A stretch of DNA of 64,000 nt from CALBPI01 sp963922335 (GTDB taxonomy: Bacteria; Pseudomonadota; Gammaproteobacteria; Steroidobacterales; Woeseiaceae), in the NCBI GenBank assembly GCA_963922335.1, contig CAWUIB010000003.1, forward strand, positions 1 to 64,000. The letters are read 5' to 3'. How positions within the stretch are numbered: position 1 is the first letter of the stretch; each line of letters starts with the position of its first letter. The position numbers were made by a program, and so were the translations under genes. This document shows positions 45,002 to 54,205 of this stretch, piece after piece. The notes under the pieces are model-generated. The model had not been told where the DNA came from, ran no database searches, and saw only the letters and a program-made list of their open reading frames with translations.

Positions 45002-46003
45002 ATGGGCAGGGCGGACCCGAGGCTCATCCGCATTTGGATGCTCTCGCTGGTCCCCGAAGGTCGCTATGGTCGTTGGGTGTCCGGTGCGCTGATTCTAGTG
45101 GGCGGGTTTCTGTTCTTCTCAGTCGCGCTCTATCTGCGACTACGTCAGCTCGAAAGCGGAAATTGGTACTTCAGTGCATGGTCCGTAGCCGCGTTTTTCG
45201 TCTGCTCGGTCGCTTATATCGTGCCGGTGTTTCACTACATCACTGACCGAACGCAACAGACACTGGATTCGCTACGTAGATTTGCGAGTGGTTCTGCGCC
45301 AAGCCTAGAAGTCGATGTCCGCGATCGCTCGCTAAGTTGGACTGTCAGGACCCTTTCGGTAGGTATCGGGCTTTGGTTGGTGCAAAGCTGGTTTCTCGCG
45401 GGCGGCTTGAATGGGATGCTCTATGAGCTGACCGCAAACCCGATTCGATTCGCTCTGGCCGTCGGGCCTCTGCCGGTCTGGGTGACGATGTGCGTTGCCA
45501 TGAGTGCGCTGTTTCGGAATGCAGTGCTGTTTCGCAGTGTTTCCCGAGAGCTGGATATCCGCATTTTGGAGCCAGACAGCTATATGCCGATCGGAACCAT
45601 GGCGGTTACCTCCACCCTGGTGGTGCTCGGCGCGCTCGGATTGCTGTCGATCATGTGGCTTGGCGGGCCAGTGAACTGGTGGACGACGCTACCAGCATTA
45701 GCGTTTTTCTCGCCGCTGGTGATATTGCTGCTGTTGGTTCCCGTGTTGCCGGTTCATCGTCAGCTTAAGCAGCAGCGCGCACAGGCAGTCGCTGATGCGC
45801 AGGAAGCGTTGCGTCAAGCTCAGCAGGGCAGTGTCGAGGCGCGGGCGGCGGCCCTTTCGTTGCGCCGAGAGGTCTCCCGCTTGCCGACATGGCCTTTCGA
45901 TGTGCCGGCAATTACCCGGTTTGTCAGTTACGCGATCATTGTGCCCCTGACCTGGGCCGGTGCGGCATTGATCGAAATCCTCGTGAACGCGGTCGTTTCC
46001 TGA
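45002..46003 (+). CDS. Hypothetical membrane protein with coiled-coil segment
   Basis: A 333-residue protein with six or seven membrane helices. Between the fifth and last helices is an Ala/Gln-rich coiled-coil segment (LKQQRAQAVADAQEALRQAQQ, about 255-300). No family recognised. It is two bases after the DUF6090-like gene and belongs to the same small operon. Confidence 0.68.
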   Translation: MGRADPRLIRIWMLSLVPEGRYGRWVSGALILVGGFLFFSVALYLRLRQLESGNWYFSAWSVAAFFVCSVAYIVPVFHYITDRTQQTLDSLRRFASGSAPSLEVDVRDRSLSWTVRTLSVGIGLWLVQSWFLAGGLNGMLYELTANPIRFALAVGPLPVWVTMCVAMSALFRNAVLFRSVSRELDIRILEPDSYMPIGTMAVTSTLVVLGALGLLSIMWLGGPVNWWTTLPALAFFSPLVILLLLVPVLPVHRQLKQQRAQAVADAQEALRQAQQGSVEARAAALSLRREVSRLPTWPFDVPAITRFVSYAIIVPLTWAGAALIEILVNAVVS

Positions 46004-46090
46004 GGGCCGGATACCCTGTCCGGACCATCATTTGCCGGATCAATACCTGTTATTCCCGCAAAGCTCCACGTCAATTCGGTGGCCGCTGGC

Positions 46091-46123
46091 TGATATAATC
46101 GCCGGCCTGGGACAACTTTGTCC
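46091..46123 (+). promoter_or_regulatory. acnB promoter with downstream palindrome
   Basis: TGA-TATAAT (46091-46099) is a perfect extended -10; the -35 is weak. Eleven bases downstream lies the 14-base palindrome GGACAA-CT-TTGTCC (46110-46123), over the expected transcription start. This is a good position for a repressor. Then a ribosome site GGAGGGAC and ATG at 46152. Confidence 0.65.
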
Positions 46124-46151
46124 GGTTTCCGAAGAAACTGGAGGGACAATC

Positions 46152-48914
46152 ATGAGCTTATATACCGATTACCTCGCTGAGATCGAGAGCCGCAAAAGCC
46201 ACGGTCTGAGCCCCAAGCCGATTGACGACGCAGCTTTGGTTGCGGAGCTGATCGAGCAGATTAAGGACGCCGACCACGAGCACCGCTCCGATTCTCTGCA
46301 CTTTTTGATCTACAACACGCTGCCTGGCACTACGAGCGCTGCGGGTGTGAAAGCCGGATTCCTGAAGCAGGTAATCGTCGGCGAGACGAAAGTGCCGGAG
46401 ATTTCTCCTGAGTTTGCTTTCGAGTTGCTGTCGCACATGAAAGGCGGGCCGTCTGTTGAGGTGCTGCTGGATATCGCGCTCGGGGATGACGCCGCTTTGG
46501 CAGATCGTGCAGCCGAAATCCTGAAGACCCAGGTTTTTCTTTATGAAGCGGACACCGAGAGACTGGAAGCGGCATACAAGGCGGGCAACGCGATCGCGAA
46601 ATCACTGATCGAAAGCTACGCACAGGCCGAGTTCTTCACGCAATTGCCCGAAGTGCCCGAGCAGGTGCAGGTGGTGACCTACGTTGCCGCTATCGGGGAC
46701 GTCTCCACGGATCTGCTGTCTCCGGGGAACCAGGCGCACTCGCGTTCCGACCGTGAGTTGCATGGCAAGAGCCTCATCTCCGAGCAAGCACAGAAAGAGA
46801 TCATGGCGCTGCGCGAGCAACATCCCGACAAGCAGGTCATGTTGGTCGCCGAGAAAGGCACCATGGGTGTGGGCTCTTCGCGTATGTCGGGTGTGAATAA
46901 CGTGGCGCTGTGGACCGGTAAGCAGGCGAGCCCCTATGTGCCGTTCATCAACATCGCACCGATCGTCGGCGGTACCAACGGCATCTCGCCGATCTTCCTG
47001 ACCACAGTAGGCGTGACCGGTGGCATCGGCATTGATCTCAAGAACTGGGTCAAGAAAGTGGACGCCGATGGCAATACCGTCATGGATGAAGACGGCGAAC
47101 CCGTGCTCGAGCAGTTGTTCTCGATTGATACCGGCACGGTCCTGACAATTAATCTCAAGGACAAGAAGCTGCTGAACGAAGACAGCACCGAAGTCCTGAC
47201 TGATATTTCCTCGGCGCTCACACCGCAGAAGCTTGAGTTCATCAAAGCGGGTGGCTCGTACGCGGTGGTCTTCGGCAAGAAGCTCCAGACATTCGCTGCC
47301 GGTGTGCTAGGTATTGACGTACCTGAGGTCTATGCGCCTTCACGCGTGGTATCGCACGAGGGTCAGGGCCTGACGGCTGTTGAAAAGATCTTCAACCGCA
47401 ACGCTGTTGGTGTGCCCGCGGGTACTGTGCTGCATGCAGGGTCTGACGTTCGGGTGAAAGTGAACATCGTGGGATCACAGGACACCACGGGCCTGATGAC
47501 GTCGCAGGAACTTGAGATGATGGCGGCGACCGTGATTTCACCGACACTCGACGGCGCTTACCAATCAGGCTGCCATACGGCCTCTGTCTGGGACACCAAA
47601 GCACAGCGCAATATTCCGAAGCTCATGAGCTTCATGAATAAGTTTGGCCTCATCACGGCAAGAGATCCGGAAGGCTACTATCCGCCGATGACCGACGTGA
47701 TCCATAAGGTATTGAACGACATTACTGTCGATGACTGGGCCGTGATCATTGGTGGCGATTCCCATACACGCATGTCGAAAGGCGTCGCCTTTGGTGCAGA
47801 CTCCGGGACCGTCGCATTGGCGTTGGCGACGGGTGAAGCAACGATGCCTATCCCGGAGTCGGTCAAGGTGACTTTCAAAGGCACGCTCAAGGACCATATG
47901 GACTTTCGTGATGTTGTGCATGCGACGCAGGCGCAAATGCTCAAGGAGTTCGGCGAGAACGTGTTCCAGGGCAAGATCATCGAGGTGCACATCGGCACCC
48001 TGCTGTCCGATCAGGCGTTCACGTTTACGGACTGGACGGCGGAGATGAAGGCCAAAGCATCGATCTGCATCTCTGAGGATGAAACGCTGATTCAGTCTCT
48101 GGAGATCGCGAGCGACCGAATCCAGATCATGATCGAAAAAGGCATGGATAACGAAAACAAAGTGCTTGAGGGTCTGATGGACTTGGCCGAGAAACGCATT
48201 GATGAGATTCGATCCGGCGAAAAACCGGCGCTGACGCCTGATGCGGATGCTAAATACTCAGCAGAGTTCGTAGTGGATCTGGACGAGATCGTCGAGCCGA
48301 TGATTGCCGACCCGGATGTCAACAATGACGATGTATCGAAGCGCTACACGCACGACACGATTCGCCCGATCTCTTACTACGGCGGCGACAAGAAGGTGGA
48401 TCTTGGTTTTGTCGGTTCGTGCATGGTGCACAAGGGCGACATGAAGATCATCTCCCAGATGTTGCAGAACCTGGAGCGTCAGAACGGGGGTATCGAGTTC
48501 AAGGCGCCACTGGTGGTTGCGCCGCCGACCTACAATATCGTCGATGAGTTGAAGGCCGAGGGCGACTGGGAAGTGCTGCGTAAGTACTCTGGTTTCGAGT
48601 TCGATGATGACGCACCAAAAAACTCAGCACGTACGAAGTACGAGAACATGATGTATCTCGAGCGCCCCGGTTGTAACTTGTGCATGGGGAACCAGGAAAA
48701 GGCCGAAAAGGGCGATACGGTCATGGCGACGTCGACCCGTCTGTTCCAGGGCCGTGTGGTTGAGGATTCCGACGAGAAGAAAGGCGAATCGCTGCTCGCG
48801 TCCACGCCAGTGGTTGTGTTGTCGACGATTCTTGGTCGCACACCGGAGCTGCATGAGTACGAGGCGGCGGTCGAAGGCATCAACCTGACCAAGTACGCAC
48901 CACCGCGTCTGTAG
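46152..48914 (+). CDS. acnB: Bifunctional aconitate hydratase B / 2-methylisocitrate dehydratase
   Basis: A 920-residue 4Fe-4S enzyme of the TCA cycle that interconverts citrate and isocitrate, and in many bacteria 2-methylisocitrate. An N-terminal HEAT-like domain (about 1-160) is followed by the swivel domain and three aconitase domains. Fe-S cysteines sit in FVGSCMVHKGD and GCNLCMGNQ; HTRMSKGVAFGADSGTVALALATGEA is a conserved block. It is longer than the about 865 residues of E. coli AcnB because of inserts such as DADGNTVMDEDGEPVLEQ. ATG 46152 has GGAGGG; the longer frame is non-coding leader. Confidence 0.96.
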   Translation: MSLYTDYLAEIESRKSHGLSPKPIDDAALVAELIEQIKDADHEHRSDSLHFLIYNTLPGTTSAAGVKAGFLKQVIVGETKVPEISPEFAFELLSHMKGGPSVEVLLDIALGDDAALADRAAEILKTQVFLYEADTERLEAAYKAGNAIAKSLIESYAQAEFFTQLPEVPEQVQVVTYVAAIGDVSTDLLSPGNQAHSRSDRELHGKSLISEQAQKEIMALREQHPDKQVMLVAEKGTMGVGSSRMSGVNNVALWTGKQASPYVPFINIAPIVGGTNGISPIFLTTVGVTGGIGIDLKNWVKKVDADGNTVMDEDGEPVLEQLFSIDTGTVLTINLKDKKLLNEDSTEVLTDISSALTPQKLEFIKAGGSYAVVFGKKLQTFAAGVLGIDVPEVYAPSRVVSHEGQGLTAVEKIFNRNAVGVPAGTVLHAGSDVRVKVNIVGSQDTTGLMTSQELEMMAATVISPTLDGAYQSGCHTASVWDTKAQRNIPKLMSFMNKFGLITARDPEGYYPPMTDVIHKVLNDITVDDWAVIIGGDSHTRMSKGVAFGADSGTVALALATGEATMPIPESVKVTFKGTLKDHMDFRDVVHATQAQMLKEFGENVFQGKIIEVHIGTLLSDQAFTFTDWTAEMKAKASICISEDETLIQSLEIASDRIQIMIEKGMDNENKVLEGLMDLAEKRIDEIRSGEKPALTPDADAKYSAEFVVDLDEIVEPMIADPDVNNDDVSKRYTHDTIRPISYYGGDKKVDLGFVGSCMVHKGDMKIISQMLQNLERQNGGIEFKAPLVVAPPTYNIVDELKAEGDWEVLRKYSGFEFDDDAPKNSARTKYENMMYLERPGCNLCMGNQEKAEKGDTVMATSTRLFQGRVVEDSDEKKGESLLASTPVVVLSTILGRTPELHEYEAAVEGINLTKYAPPRL

Positions 48915-48927
48915 GCCGGGAACTGTC

Positions 48928-49167
48928 TTGACCTCTGACGGAAAGCCAACACGAGTGACCCACGGCGAACCGGATGGGTTTGTTAAGAGCCTGGTCAAAG
49001 GATTGATCGGGTCGCTCGTGCAGGCCATTGTTGCGTTTGTGGTGGGGACAGGCGCGGCAGCCATTGCATGCTGGTACTACGAACTGCCCCTGGTGCTATC
49101 GCTCGGGGGTGGTTTTATCGTGTTGGCGCTGTGGCTCGCGATCATGTCGGACAGCGTTTTTTCTTGA
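48928..49167 (+). CDS. Small two-helix membrane protein
   Basis: A 79-residue protein with two hydrophobic helices (GSLVQAIVAFVVGTGAAAIA and LVLSLGGGFIVLALWLAIM) and a polar N-terminus. The start is TTG. It begins 13 bases after acnB and is followed 16 bases later by the hydrolase gene, so it may ride on the acnB transcript. No named family recognised. Confidence 0.6.
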   Translation: MTSDGKPTRVTHGEPDGFVKSLVKGLIGSLVQAIVAFVVGTGAAAIACWYYELPLVLSLGGGFIVLALWLAIMSDSVFS

Positions 49168-49183
49168 CGCTAACGAGTGAGCA

Positions 49184-49762
49184 GTGATCGCTCAGCCAAT
49201 AGCGGTTCTGGTACACGGGATTTTTGACGACGGCACAATTTTCGCACCATTGCAGCGTTGCTTGATTGCGGCAGGAGTGGACGCAAAAGCAATCTCAATG
49301 AAGCCACCCGGAGGATGGCAAGGCATTGAACCGTTGGCTCGACAATTGGCCGCATTCGTCGAAAGGCTAAACGCACCAAAGGTCGATCTCGTGGGTTTCA
49401 GTATGGGCGGCATCGTATGCCGGTACTTCCTTCAGCGACTGGAAGGACTGGAGCAAGTACGACGCTTGGTGACGATATCCTCGCCTCACGCTGGGACCCT
49501 GACGGGTCATCTCGTGCCCTTCGGTGCGGCGCATCAGATGCGCACCGGCAGCAGGTTTTTGGCGGAGCTCAATTCCGACATGCACGTACTAGAGCCACTG
49601 CAGCCGCTGTCAATATGGAGTCGATACGACCTGACGGTCACCCCAGCCAATACTGCGGTGCTACCAGTGGGTCTCTGCACAGAGATTCCCGTGCTTTTGC
49701 ATCGATGGATGCCGGGTGACGCTAGAGTGGGGAAAGCTGTAGTGGACCATCTGTCGCGCTAA
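49184..49762 (+). CDS. Alpha/beta-hydrolase, lipase-like
   Basis: A 192-residue short hydrolase. The elbow GFSMGGIVCRYFLQ has the nucleophile serine and TISSPHAGTLTGH is the triacylglycerol-lipase-type follow-on loop. Oxyanion-hole region VHGIFDDGTIF is at the start. A late histidine near the C-terminus (LHRWM) may be the third catalytic residue. No signal peptide, so probably cytosolic. GTG start. Confidence 0.8.
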   Translation: MIAQPIAVLVHGIFDDGTIFAPLQRCLIAAGVDAKAISMKPPGGWQGIEPLARQLAAFVERLNAPKVDLVGFSMGGIVCRYFLQRLEGLEQVRRLVTISSPHAGTLTGHLVPFGAAHQMRTGSRFLAELNSDMHVLEPLQPLSIWSRYDLTVTPANTAVLPVGLCTEIPVLLHRWMPGDARVGKAVVDHLSR

Positions 49763-49843
49763 TGGACGCAGAGGGTCTATCGCCTGGTCTCACCTTCTTA
49801 CACGAGGAAGATACGCGGCGGCGATTAGTCGAGGCCGACGCTA

Positions 49844-49858
49844 CCCCATAAATTGGGG
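49844..49858 (+). promoter_or_regulatory. Palindrome upstream of the histidine kinase gene
   Basis: CCCCA-TAAAT-TGGGG, 5-bp arms with a 5-base centre, ends 27 bases before the kinase start. An almost identical 16-mer lies at 51625-51640 before the response-regulator gene. Possible operator for the cognate regulator. Confidence 0.45.
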
Positions 49859-49884
49859 GGCAGCGGAGATTGGCGCCGGGTCTT

Positions 49885-51666
49885 ATGATTCGCTCAATGA
49901 CGCAGAAAGCTAGTTTCGCACTCGCACTGATTTCGCTTTTCTCGGCACTGCCTGTGGCTGCCTTGTATATGCTCCATGGCGAACTCGATGCCGTTCGCAA
50001 CGTTCAGGCAGTTGAGCTGGATTCGCCGACAAGTCCCTCGCCTCCGAGCACACAGTGGGAGCCTGTGCGATTACCCGAAAAGCTCTGTCGCTACGAATGT
50101 ACCAGCAGCTTCAAACGATACCGGGTGGTTGTGGATATACCGTCGGATGGAGCACTGTACTTGCCGCTATTCGATAGTGCTGCATTGGTACACCTGAATG
50201 GCAAGCTGATTGCAGAGCTGGGCAAAGTGGAACCACCGGTTTCGGAACTTGCGTATCGGCCTACGCTAGTAGCTTTGACCGATGCGCCGATACGAAGTGC
50301 GGTCGTTGAGGTGACCGTTAGCAGTATCACCAAGGAGGGAGGCAGGCTTGCAGCGTTCTACCTGGGTGAGCTGGATCGCCTCGAGCCGGCCTATCAGCTC
50401 GCACGCATTCTGAGCGTTGAATTGACTTCTTATGTTTCGTTCGTGCTCGCTTTATCGGTGCTGTTGAGTTTGTCCCTGTATCTCGGCGGTACGCGGGATC
50501 GAGTCTTTGTTTGGTTCGCGATGCTATGCCTTGCCGCGATCGCCCGAACACTCGGTGTCATTACCCCGGACTGGCCAGCCGATGCCCTCGTGAGACACGT
50601 GATTTATCTGGGTGCAACCTGCGCTGTGTTGATGTCCTCTGTCGGGTTCGTTATTTCGCTCCGTAGGCAAGAGTGGCATCGCATTGAAACCGTCCTTGCC
50701 GCGATCATGATTGTCGTGCCGCTCGCTAGCTTCCTCTTGATGCAGCGAGATTTCTATTTCTATTGGTTCACCTTCAATGTGTTCGTACAAGTTCTCGGCG
50801 TCCTCACGATCCCGTATGTGCTGTGGCGGATGAATCGCGTCACGCGCCAGACTCCTTCGTGGATTGTGGGTGGCGTCTTCGGGTGGTTGGGTGTCACCGC
50901 CGTATTCGTGTTGCACGATATCTACTTCATCCGGTATGGCGAGACGCTGGTGTTTCAGCTCTCTAATCTCGCTGGCTTGTCCTTCGTCATGGCCTTCCTT
51001 CTGCTACTTGTCGGTCTGTTCATCAGTCTTCGACAATCTGAGCAGCAGGCGCGTCATCGCCTCAACGACGAGCGCAGGCGGCTACTTGCAGACATGCACG
51101 ATACGGTTGCCGGACGGCTTGCAGTTCTAGTCCAGCAATCCAAGGTGGTATCAGAGCCTGACTCGGGCATGACAGAAAGCTTGCGCAGTACACTGCGCGA
51201 TCTGCGTGCTGCGATGGATTCTCTTGATCCGGAACTCAACACGGATGTCGCTCGTGCGTTGAAACAACTTGAAGCGGTGAATCGACCTCTGTTTGCCTGT
51301 GCGGGTGTTGATTTGAATTGGTCTGTGTTGACTGCACTTCCCGATGTTCATGCCGAACAAGTGCTGCATATCGTACGTATTGTTCAGGAGGCGCTTACCA
51401 ATGCACTCCGGCATGCCGAGGCTTCACGAGTCGAAGTGGTCGTATCGCACGATAGTTCCGATTTGACGATTAACGTGTCCGACGATGGAAAGGGTTTTGC
51501 GTCAACGGAGATCGAAGGTCGTGGGTTGGGTATACAGCGTCGGCGCGCTCGCGATGCGGGTATTCGATTCAAGATTGAGTCAACGCCTAATGTCGGGACA
51601 ATAGTTCAGCTTTTGATGGTGCATCCCCATGAATTGGGGGATTCGCTGGACCCACTTCACGCATAG
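49885..51666 (+). CDS. Sensor histidine kinase with 7TM-DISM-like sensor
   Basis: A 593-residue kinase. A periplasmic sensing domain (about 28-175; two Cys in EKLCRYECTSS) is followed by about seven membrane helices (175-370), a HisKA_3-type phosphoacceptor (DMHDTVAGRL, H405) and a HATPase with NALRHAEASRVEV, SDDGKGF and GLGIQRRR. This is the NarX/DesK class that pairs with NarL-type regulators, and the next gene is one. ATG 49885 is used; TTG at 49870 and ATG at 49897 are alternatives. Confidence 0.88.
   Translation: MIRSMTQKASFALALISLFSALPVAALYMLHGELDAVRNVQAVELDSPTSPSPPSTQWEPVRLPEKLCRYECTSSFKRYRVVVDIPSDGALYLPLFDSAALVHLNGKLIAELGKVEPPVSELAYRPTLVALTDAPIRSAVVEVTVSSITKEGGRLAAFYLGELDRLEPAYQLARILSVELTSYVSFVLALSVLLSLSLYLGGTRDRVFVWFAMLCLAAIARTLGVITPDWPADALVRHVIYLGATCAVLMSSVGFVISLRRQEWHRIETVLAAIMIVVPLASFLLMQRDFYFYWFTFNVFVQVLGVLTIPYVLWRMNRVTRQTPSWIVGGVFGWLGVTAVFVLHDIYFIRYGETLVFQLSNLAGLSFVMAFLLLLVGLFISLRQSEQQARHRLNDERRRLLADMHDTVAGRLAVLVQQSKVVSEPDSGMTESLRSTLRDLRAAMDSLDPELNTDVARALKQLEAVNRPLFACAGVDLNWSVLTALPDVHAEQVLHIVRIVQEALTNALRHAEASRVEVVVSHDSSDLTINVSDDGKGFASTEIEGRGLGIQRRRARDAGIRFKIESTPNVGTIVQLLMVHPHELGDSLDPLHA
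51625..51640 (+). promoter_or_regulatory. Second copy of the kinase-promoter palindrome
   Basis: CCCCATGAATTGGGGG is identical at 15 of 16 positions to CCCCATAAATTGGGGG at 49844-49859. It lies inside the last codons of the kinase, 35 bases before the regulator ATG. It codes for PHELGD, so coding constraint alone does not explain the match. Confidence 0.4.
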
Positions 51667-51675
51667 TCTTTAATC

Positions 51676-52317
51676 ATGTTGAAGGTGCTAATCGTCGAAG
51701 ATGATCAGGTCTATGCTCAGGCCCTTAAGCATCAGCTGATGAACGATGATCGATTCGGCCGAATCGCAACGGCAACGTGTCTTTCTGAGGCTCGCCAATT
51801 CCTTGAGGCATTCGAGGCCGACCTGGTTGTTCTTGATCTGGAGTTGCCCGACGGTTCTGGTGCTGATCTGCTTCGGGAATTGAATTCAGGCACTCGGACG
51901 TTGGTGCTCACCATCTTTGGCGACGAGGCGAACGTGCTTTCAGCTCTTGCCGAGGGCGCCAGCGGATATCTGCTGAAAGACGATGTTGATATTCCGAATG
52001 CTATGAATGCAGTTGCAAATGGTTCTGTGTCGATGAACCCGACAGTCGCGCGGTATCTGCTAGATGACTGGCGCGATGGTCTCCCGTCCACCTCCAAAGA
52101 TTCGCCGCTATCCGTTCGCGAAACCGAAACACTAGAGTGGCTCGCGCGTGGCTATAGCTATCAGGATGTCGCACAAAAAATGACGATCTCGACTCACACC
52201 GTAAGCGACCACGTAAAACGGATTTACCGAAAACTCACTGTTCATTCTCGCGCAGAGGCGGTCCATGAAGCGCTCCGGCTTGGCTACATTGTCGCGCCAG
52301 ACCGCTCGGCATCGTGA
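51676..52317 (+). CDS. NarL/FixJ-type response regulator
   Basis: A 213-residue regulator. The receiver domain has acidic pair E8-D9-D10, phosphoacceptor D54 in VVLDLELPDG, and a lysine in LLKDD. The LuxR-type HTH is at the C-terminus (LSVRETETLEWLARGYSYQDVAQKM, then THTVSDHVKRIYRKL). It follows its kinase by nine bases, and the repeat lipoprotein at 52459 is a likely target. Confidence 0.94.
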   Translation: MLKVLIVEDDQVYAQALKHQLMNDDRFGRIATATCLSEARQFLEAFEADLVVLDLELPDGSGADLLRELNSGTRTLVLTIFGDEANVLSALAEGASGYLLKDDVDIPNAMNAVANGSVSMNPTVARYLLDDWRDGLPSTSKDSPLSVRETETLEWLARGYSYQDVAQKMTISTHTVSDHVKRIYRKLTVHSRAEAVHEALRLGYIVAPDRSAS

Positions 52318-52373
52318 CACCGTTCGCGTTTTCTACGGTAGTCGCTGCGATTTGATTCACACTTCGCCCGAGA

Positions 52374-52389
52374 CCCCATGAACGCGGGA
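52374..52389 (+). promoter_or_regulatory. Degenerate third copy of the CCCCATRAATTGGGGG motif
   Basis: CCCCATGAACGCGGGA agrees with the 51625 copy at 12 of 16 positions, and lies 70 bases before the lipoprotein start in the only intergenic gap there. CCCCATGA alone occurs elsewhere by chance (for example near 758, 16703 and 35732), so weight is modest. Confidence 0.25.
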
Positions 52390-52458
52390 TAGGCGCAAGA
52401 CCCGTCAAATCCTCTACTGCGCTCCTGTTAAGTCAATTCATCGACCAGGAGCGTGACC

Positions 52459-54189
52459 GTGTATCGTCATCAATCTATTCATCGCAGCGCATTAGCTGTC
52501 AGTGCCTTCCTAATTGCCGGTTTGGCGGGATGCAGTGACTCGTCTTCACCGGTAGTCACCCCGCCCGTGTCCACCCCGAGGGTGCTCACGGGGAATTTCG
52601 TCGGACTCGCGCCAGAGGGTCTGACGTACGTCACTGCCACGCAGCAGGGTATAACCGGTCCGGGAGGCAGCTTTCAGTATGAGGCGGGGGAAACGGTCAC
52701 GTTCCAGCTCGGCGCGACAGCGCTTGGTTCTGCTCCCGCGGCATCGCAAATCGATGTATTCGATCTTGTCGGGATTCCGACGGCGCCACTCAGTGAGTCG
52801 GCCATCCTTGAGGCCGCGCGAACCCTGGACAACACCGGTGGTTTCTACGCGGCGGGCAGAATCGCTCAAGTCCTTCTGACCCTCGATAGCGATGGCGATG
52901 TGTCCAACGGGGTGCAGATCAATGCCGCGATACAGGCGCGCGCAGAAACCATCGATTTACGTGTCCTTGGTGTGCGCACGGAGTATCTTTTTGAGGACCT
53001 GAAGAGAATGATTCGAGCGGCGGCAAATGCGTCCGAGGTACCGGCTAGGGTGATTCCGACCGAAAGCGAAGCGTTACAGACGGCGTATGACACGCTGGGA
53101 ATCAGTGCGAGGCTGTTGTCCCCAGGTCGTGTCGTTTACGACTACGACGCCGATGGTGTGGCAGATGAAATCGAAGCCTATGTCTTCGACAATAGTGGTT
53201 TGCTCGTCGAAAGCGCATTCGACAGCGATGCAGACGGTACGTTGGAGTCTCGCCGAGTGACCGAATACTTCACGCCAGCGCGGCCTTCGTTGGTGGAGCA
53301 AGACATAAACGGTGATGGTACTCCTGATCGCGTTACCGCCTACACATATGATGCATTCGGCGAGCTCATTCGCGAAGAAGTCGATTTCGATGGTCAGCCG
53401 GGTCTCGAGCAAATTGTCGATGTTCGCTACGATCAAGCGGGCGCGTTGATCTTCCGCGAACGACAAATCCTGACCGCTGGAACGTCGGTCATCCAGCAAT
53501 TCAGCACGGACAACGCCGGCAATCGAGTTGAGTACCTGTTGGACAACGAGGGCGATGGTGTCTTTGATCGTCGAGACACTTTCGTCTACAACGAGTTCCG
53601 CGATTGGACAACGCGGTCTATTGATGGCAATAACGATGGTGTTGTCGACACACTTCTAGAACGCGCATTCGATAGTCGTGGGTTGCAAACGCTCGCCACC
53701 ACTGACAACGACGCGGATGGTGTGATCGACCGTCGCACCGAGTTTGTGTACGACATGAACAACAGGCTTATACGCGCCGTGTACGATAATGACGACGACC
53801 CAGATATCGAGTTTTTCATTGAGTACACGTACGACTCCAACGGATTGGAGATACAGCGGGTGACTGATCGGACTGGCCAGAATTCCACGGTCGTGACAAC
53901 GCAGACAACCTACGACTCCAACGGGCTGAGGGTGCGCGCGGAAACAGACACCGACGGCGATGGGCAGGCCAATAGCATCACTCTGTTCGACTACGATGCC
54001 AATGGTGCACCGACCTCAGAGCGTCTTGATCGAGACGGCGATGGCATCGTCGATCAAATAAAAGAGTTTAGTGTAAGCGCGGATGGCGTTATCACCGAGG
54101 AGCGCATCGATATCGACGCGGACGGTGTTGCCGATGCCATAAACCAGTTTCTGGATTTGACTGCGGTCCACTTCGCTTGGTGGGACTAG
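52459..54189 (+). CDS. Repeat-rich lipoprotein with DxDxDG calcium-type motifs
   Basis: A 576-residue lipoprotein. The lipobox LAGC is at about residue 25. An N-terminal domain (about 30-215) resembles the region found before FG-GAP or EF-hand repeats in surface proteins. The C-terminal two thirds are about a dozen tandem units alternating YDxxG and DxDxDGxxD motifs (DYDADGVAD, DNEGDGVFD, DRDGDGIVD, DIDADGVAD), likely calcium-binding, with a loose likeness to RHS/YD repeats. It probably sits on the outer membrane. GTG 52459 is preferred because AGGAG ends seven bases before it; GTG 52453 is too close. Function unknown. Confidence 0.78.
   Translation: MYRHQSIHRSALAVSAFLIAGLAGCSDSSSPVVTPPVSTPRVLTGNFVGLAPEGLTYVTATQQGITGPGGSFQYEAGETVTFQLGATALGSAPAASQIDVFDLVGIPTAPLSESAILEAARTLDNTGGFYAAGRIAQVLLTLDSDGDVSNGVQINAAIQARAETIDLRVLGVRTEYLFEDLKRMIRAAANASEVPARVIPTESEALQTAYDTLGISARLLSPGRVVYDYDADGVADEIEAYVFDNSGLLVESAFDSDADGTLESRRVTEYFTPARPSLVEQDINGDGTPDRVTAYTYDAFGELIREEVDFDGQPGLEQIVDVRYDQAGALIFRERQILTAGTSVIQQFSTDNAGNRVEYLLDNEGDGVFDRRDTFVYNEFRDWTTRSIDGNNDGVVDTLLERAFDSRGLQTLATTDNDADGVIDRRTEFVYDMNNRLIRAVYDNDDDPDIEFFIEYTYDSNGLEIQRVTDRTGQNSTVVTTQTTYDSNGLRVRAETDTDGDGQANSITLFDYDANGAPTSERLDRDGDGIVDQIKEFSVSADGVITEERIDIDADGVADAINQFLDLTAVHFAWWD
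53128..54165 (+). repeat. Tandem protein repeats encoded in the lipoprotein gene
   Basis: About a dozen divergent units of 30-43 codons, each with a YDxxG turn and a DxDxDGxxD loop. The units differ at DNA level, so this is an old duplication rather than a recent microsatellite. Unit borders are approximate. Confidence 0.55.
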
Positions 54190-54205
54190 GTTCACCTAGG
54201 CCAGC

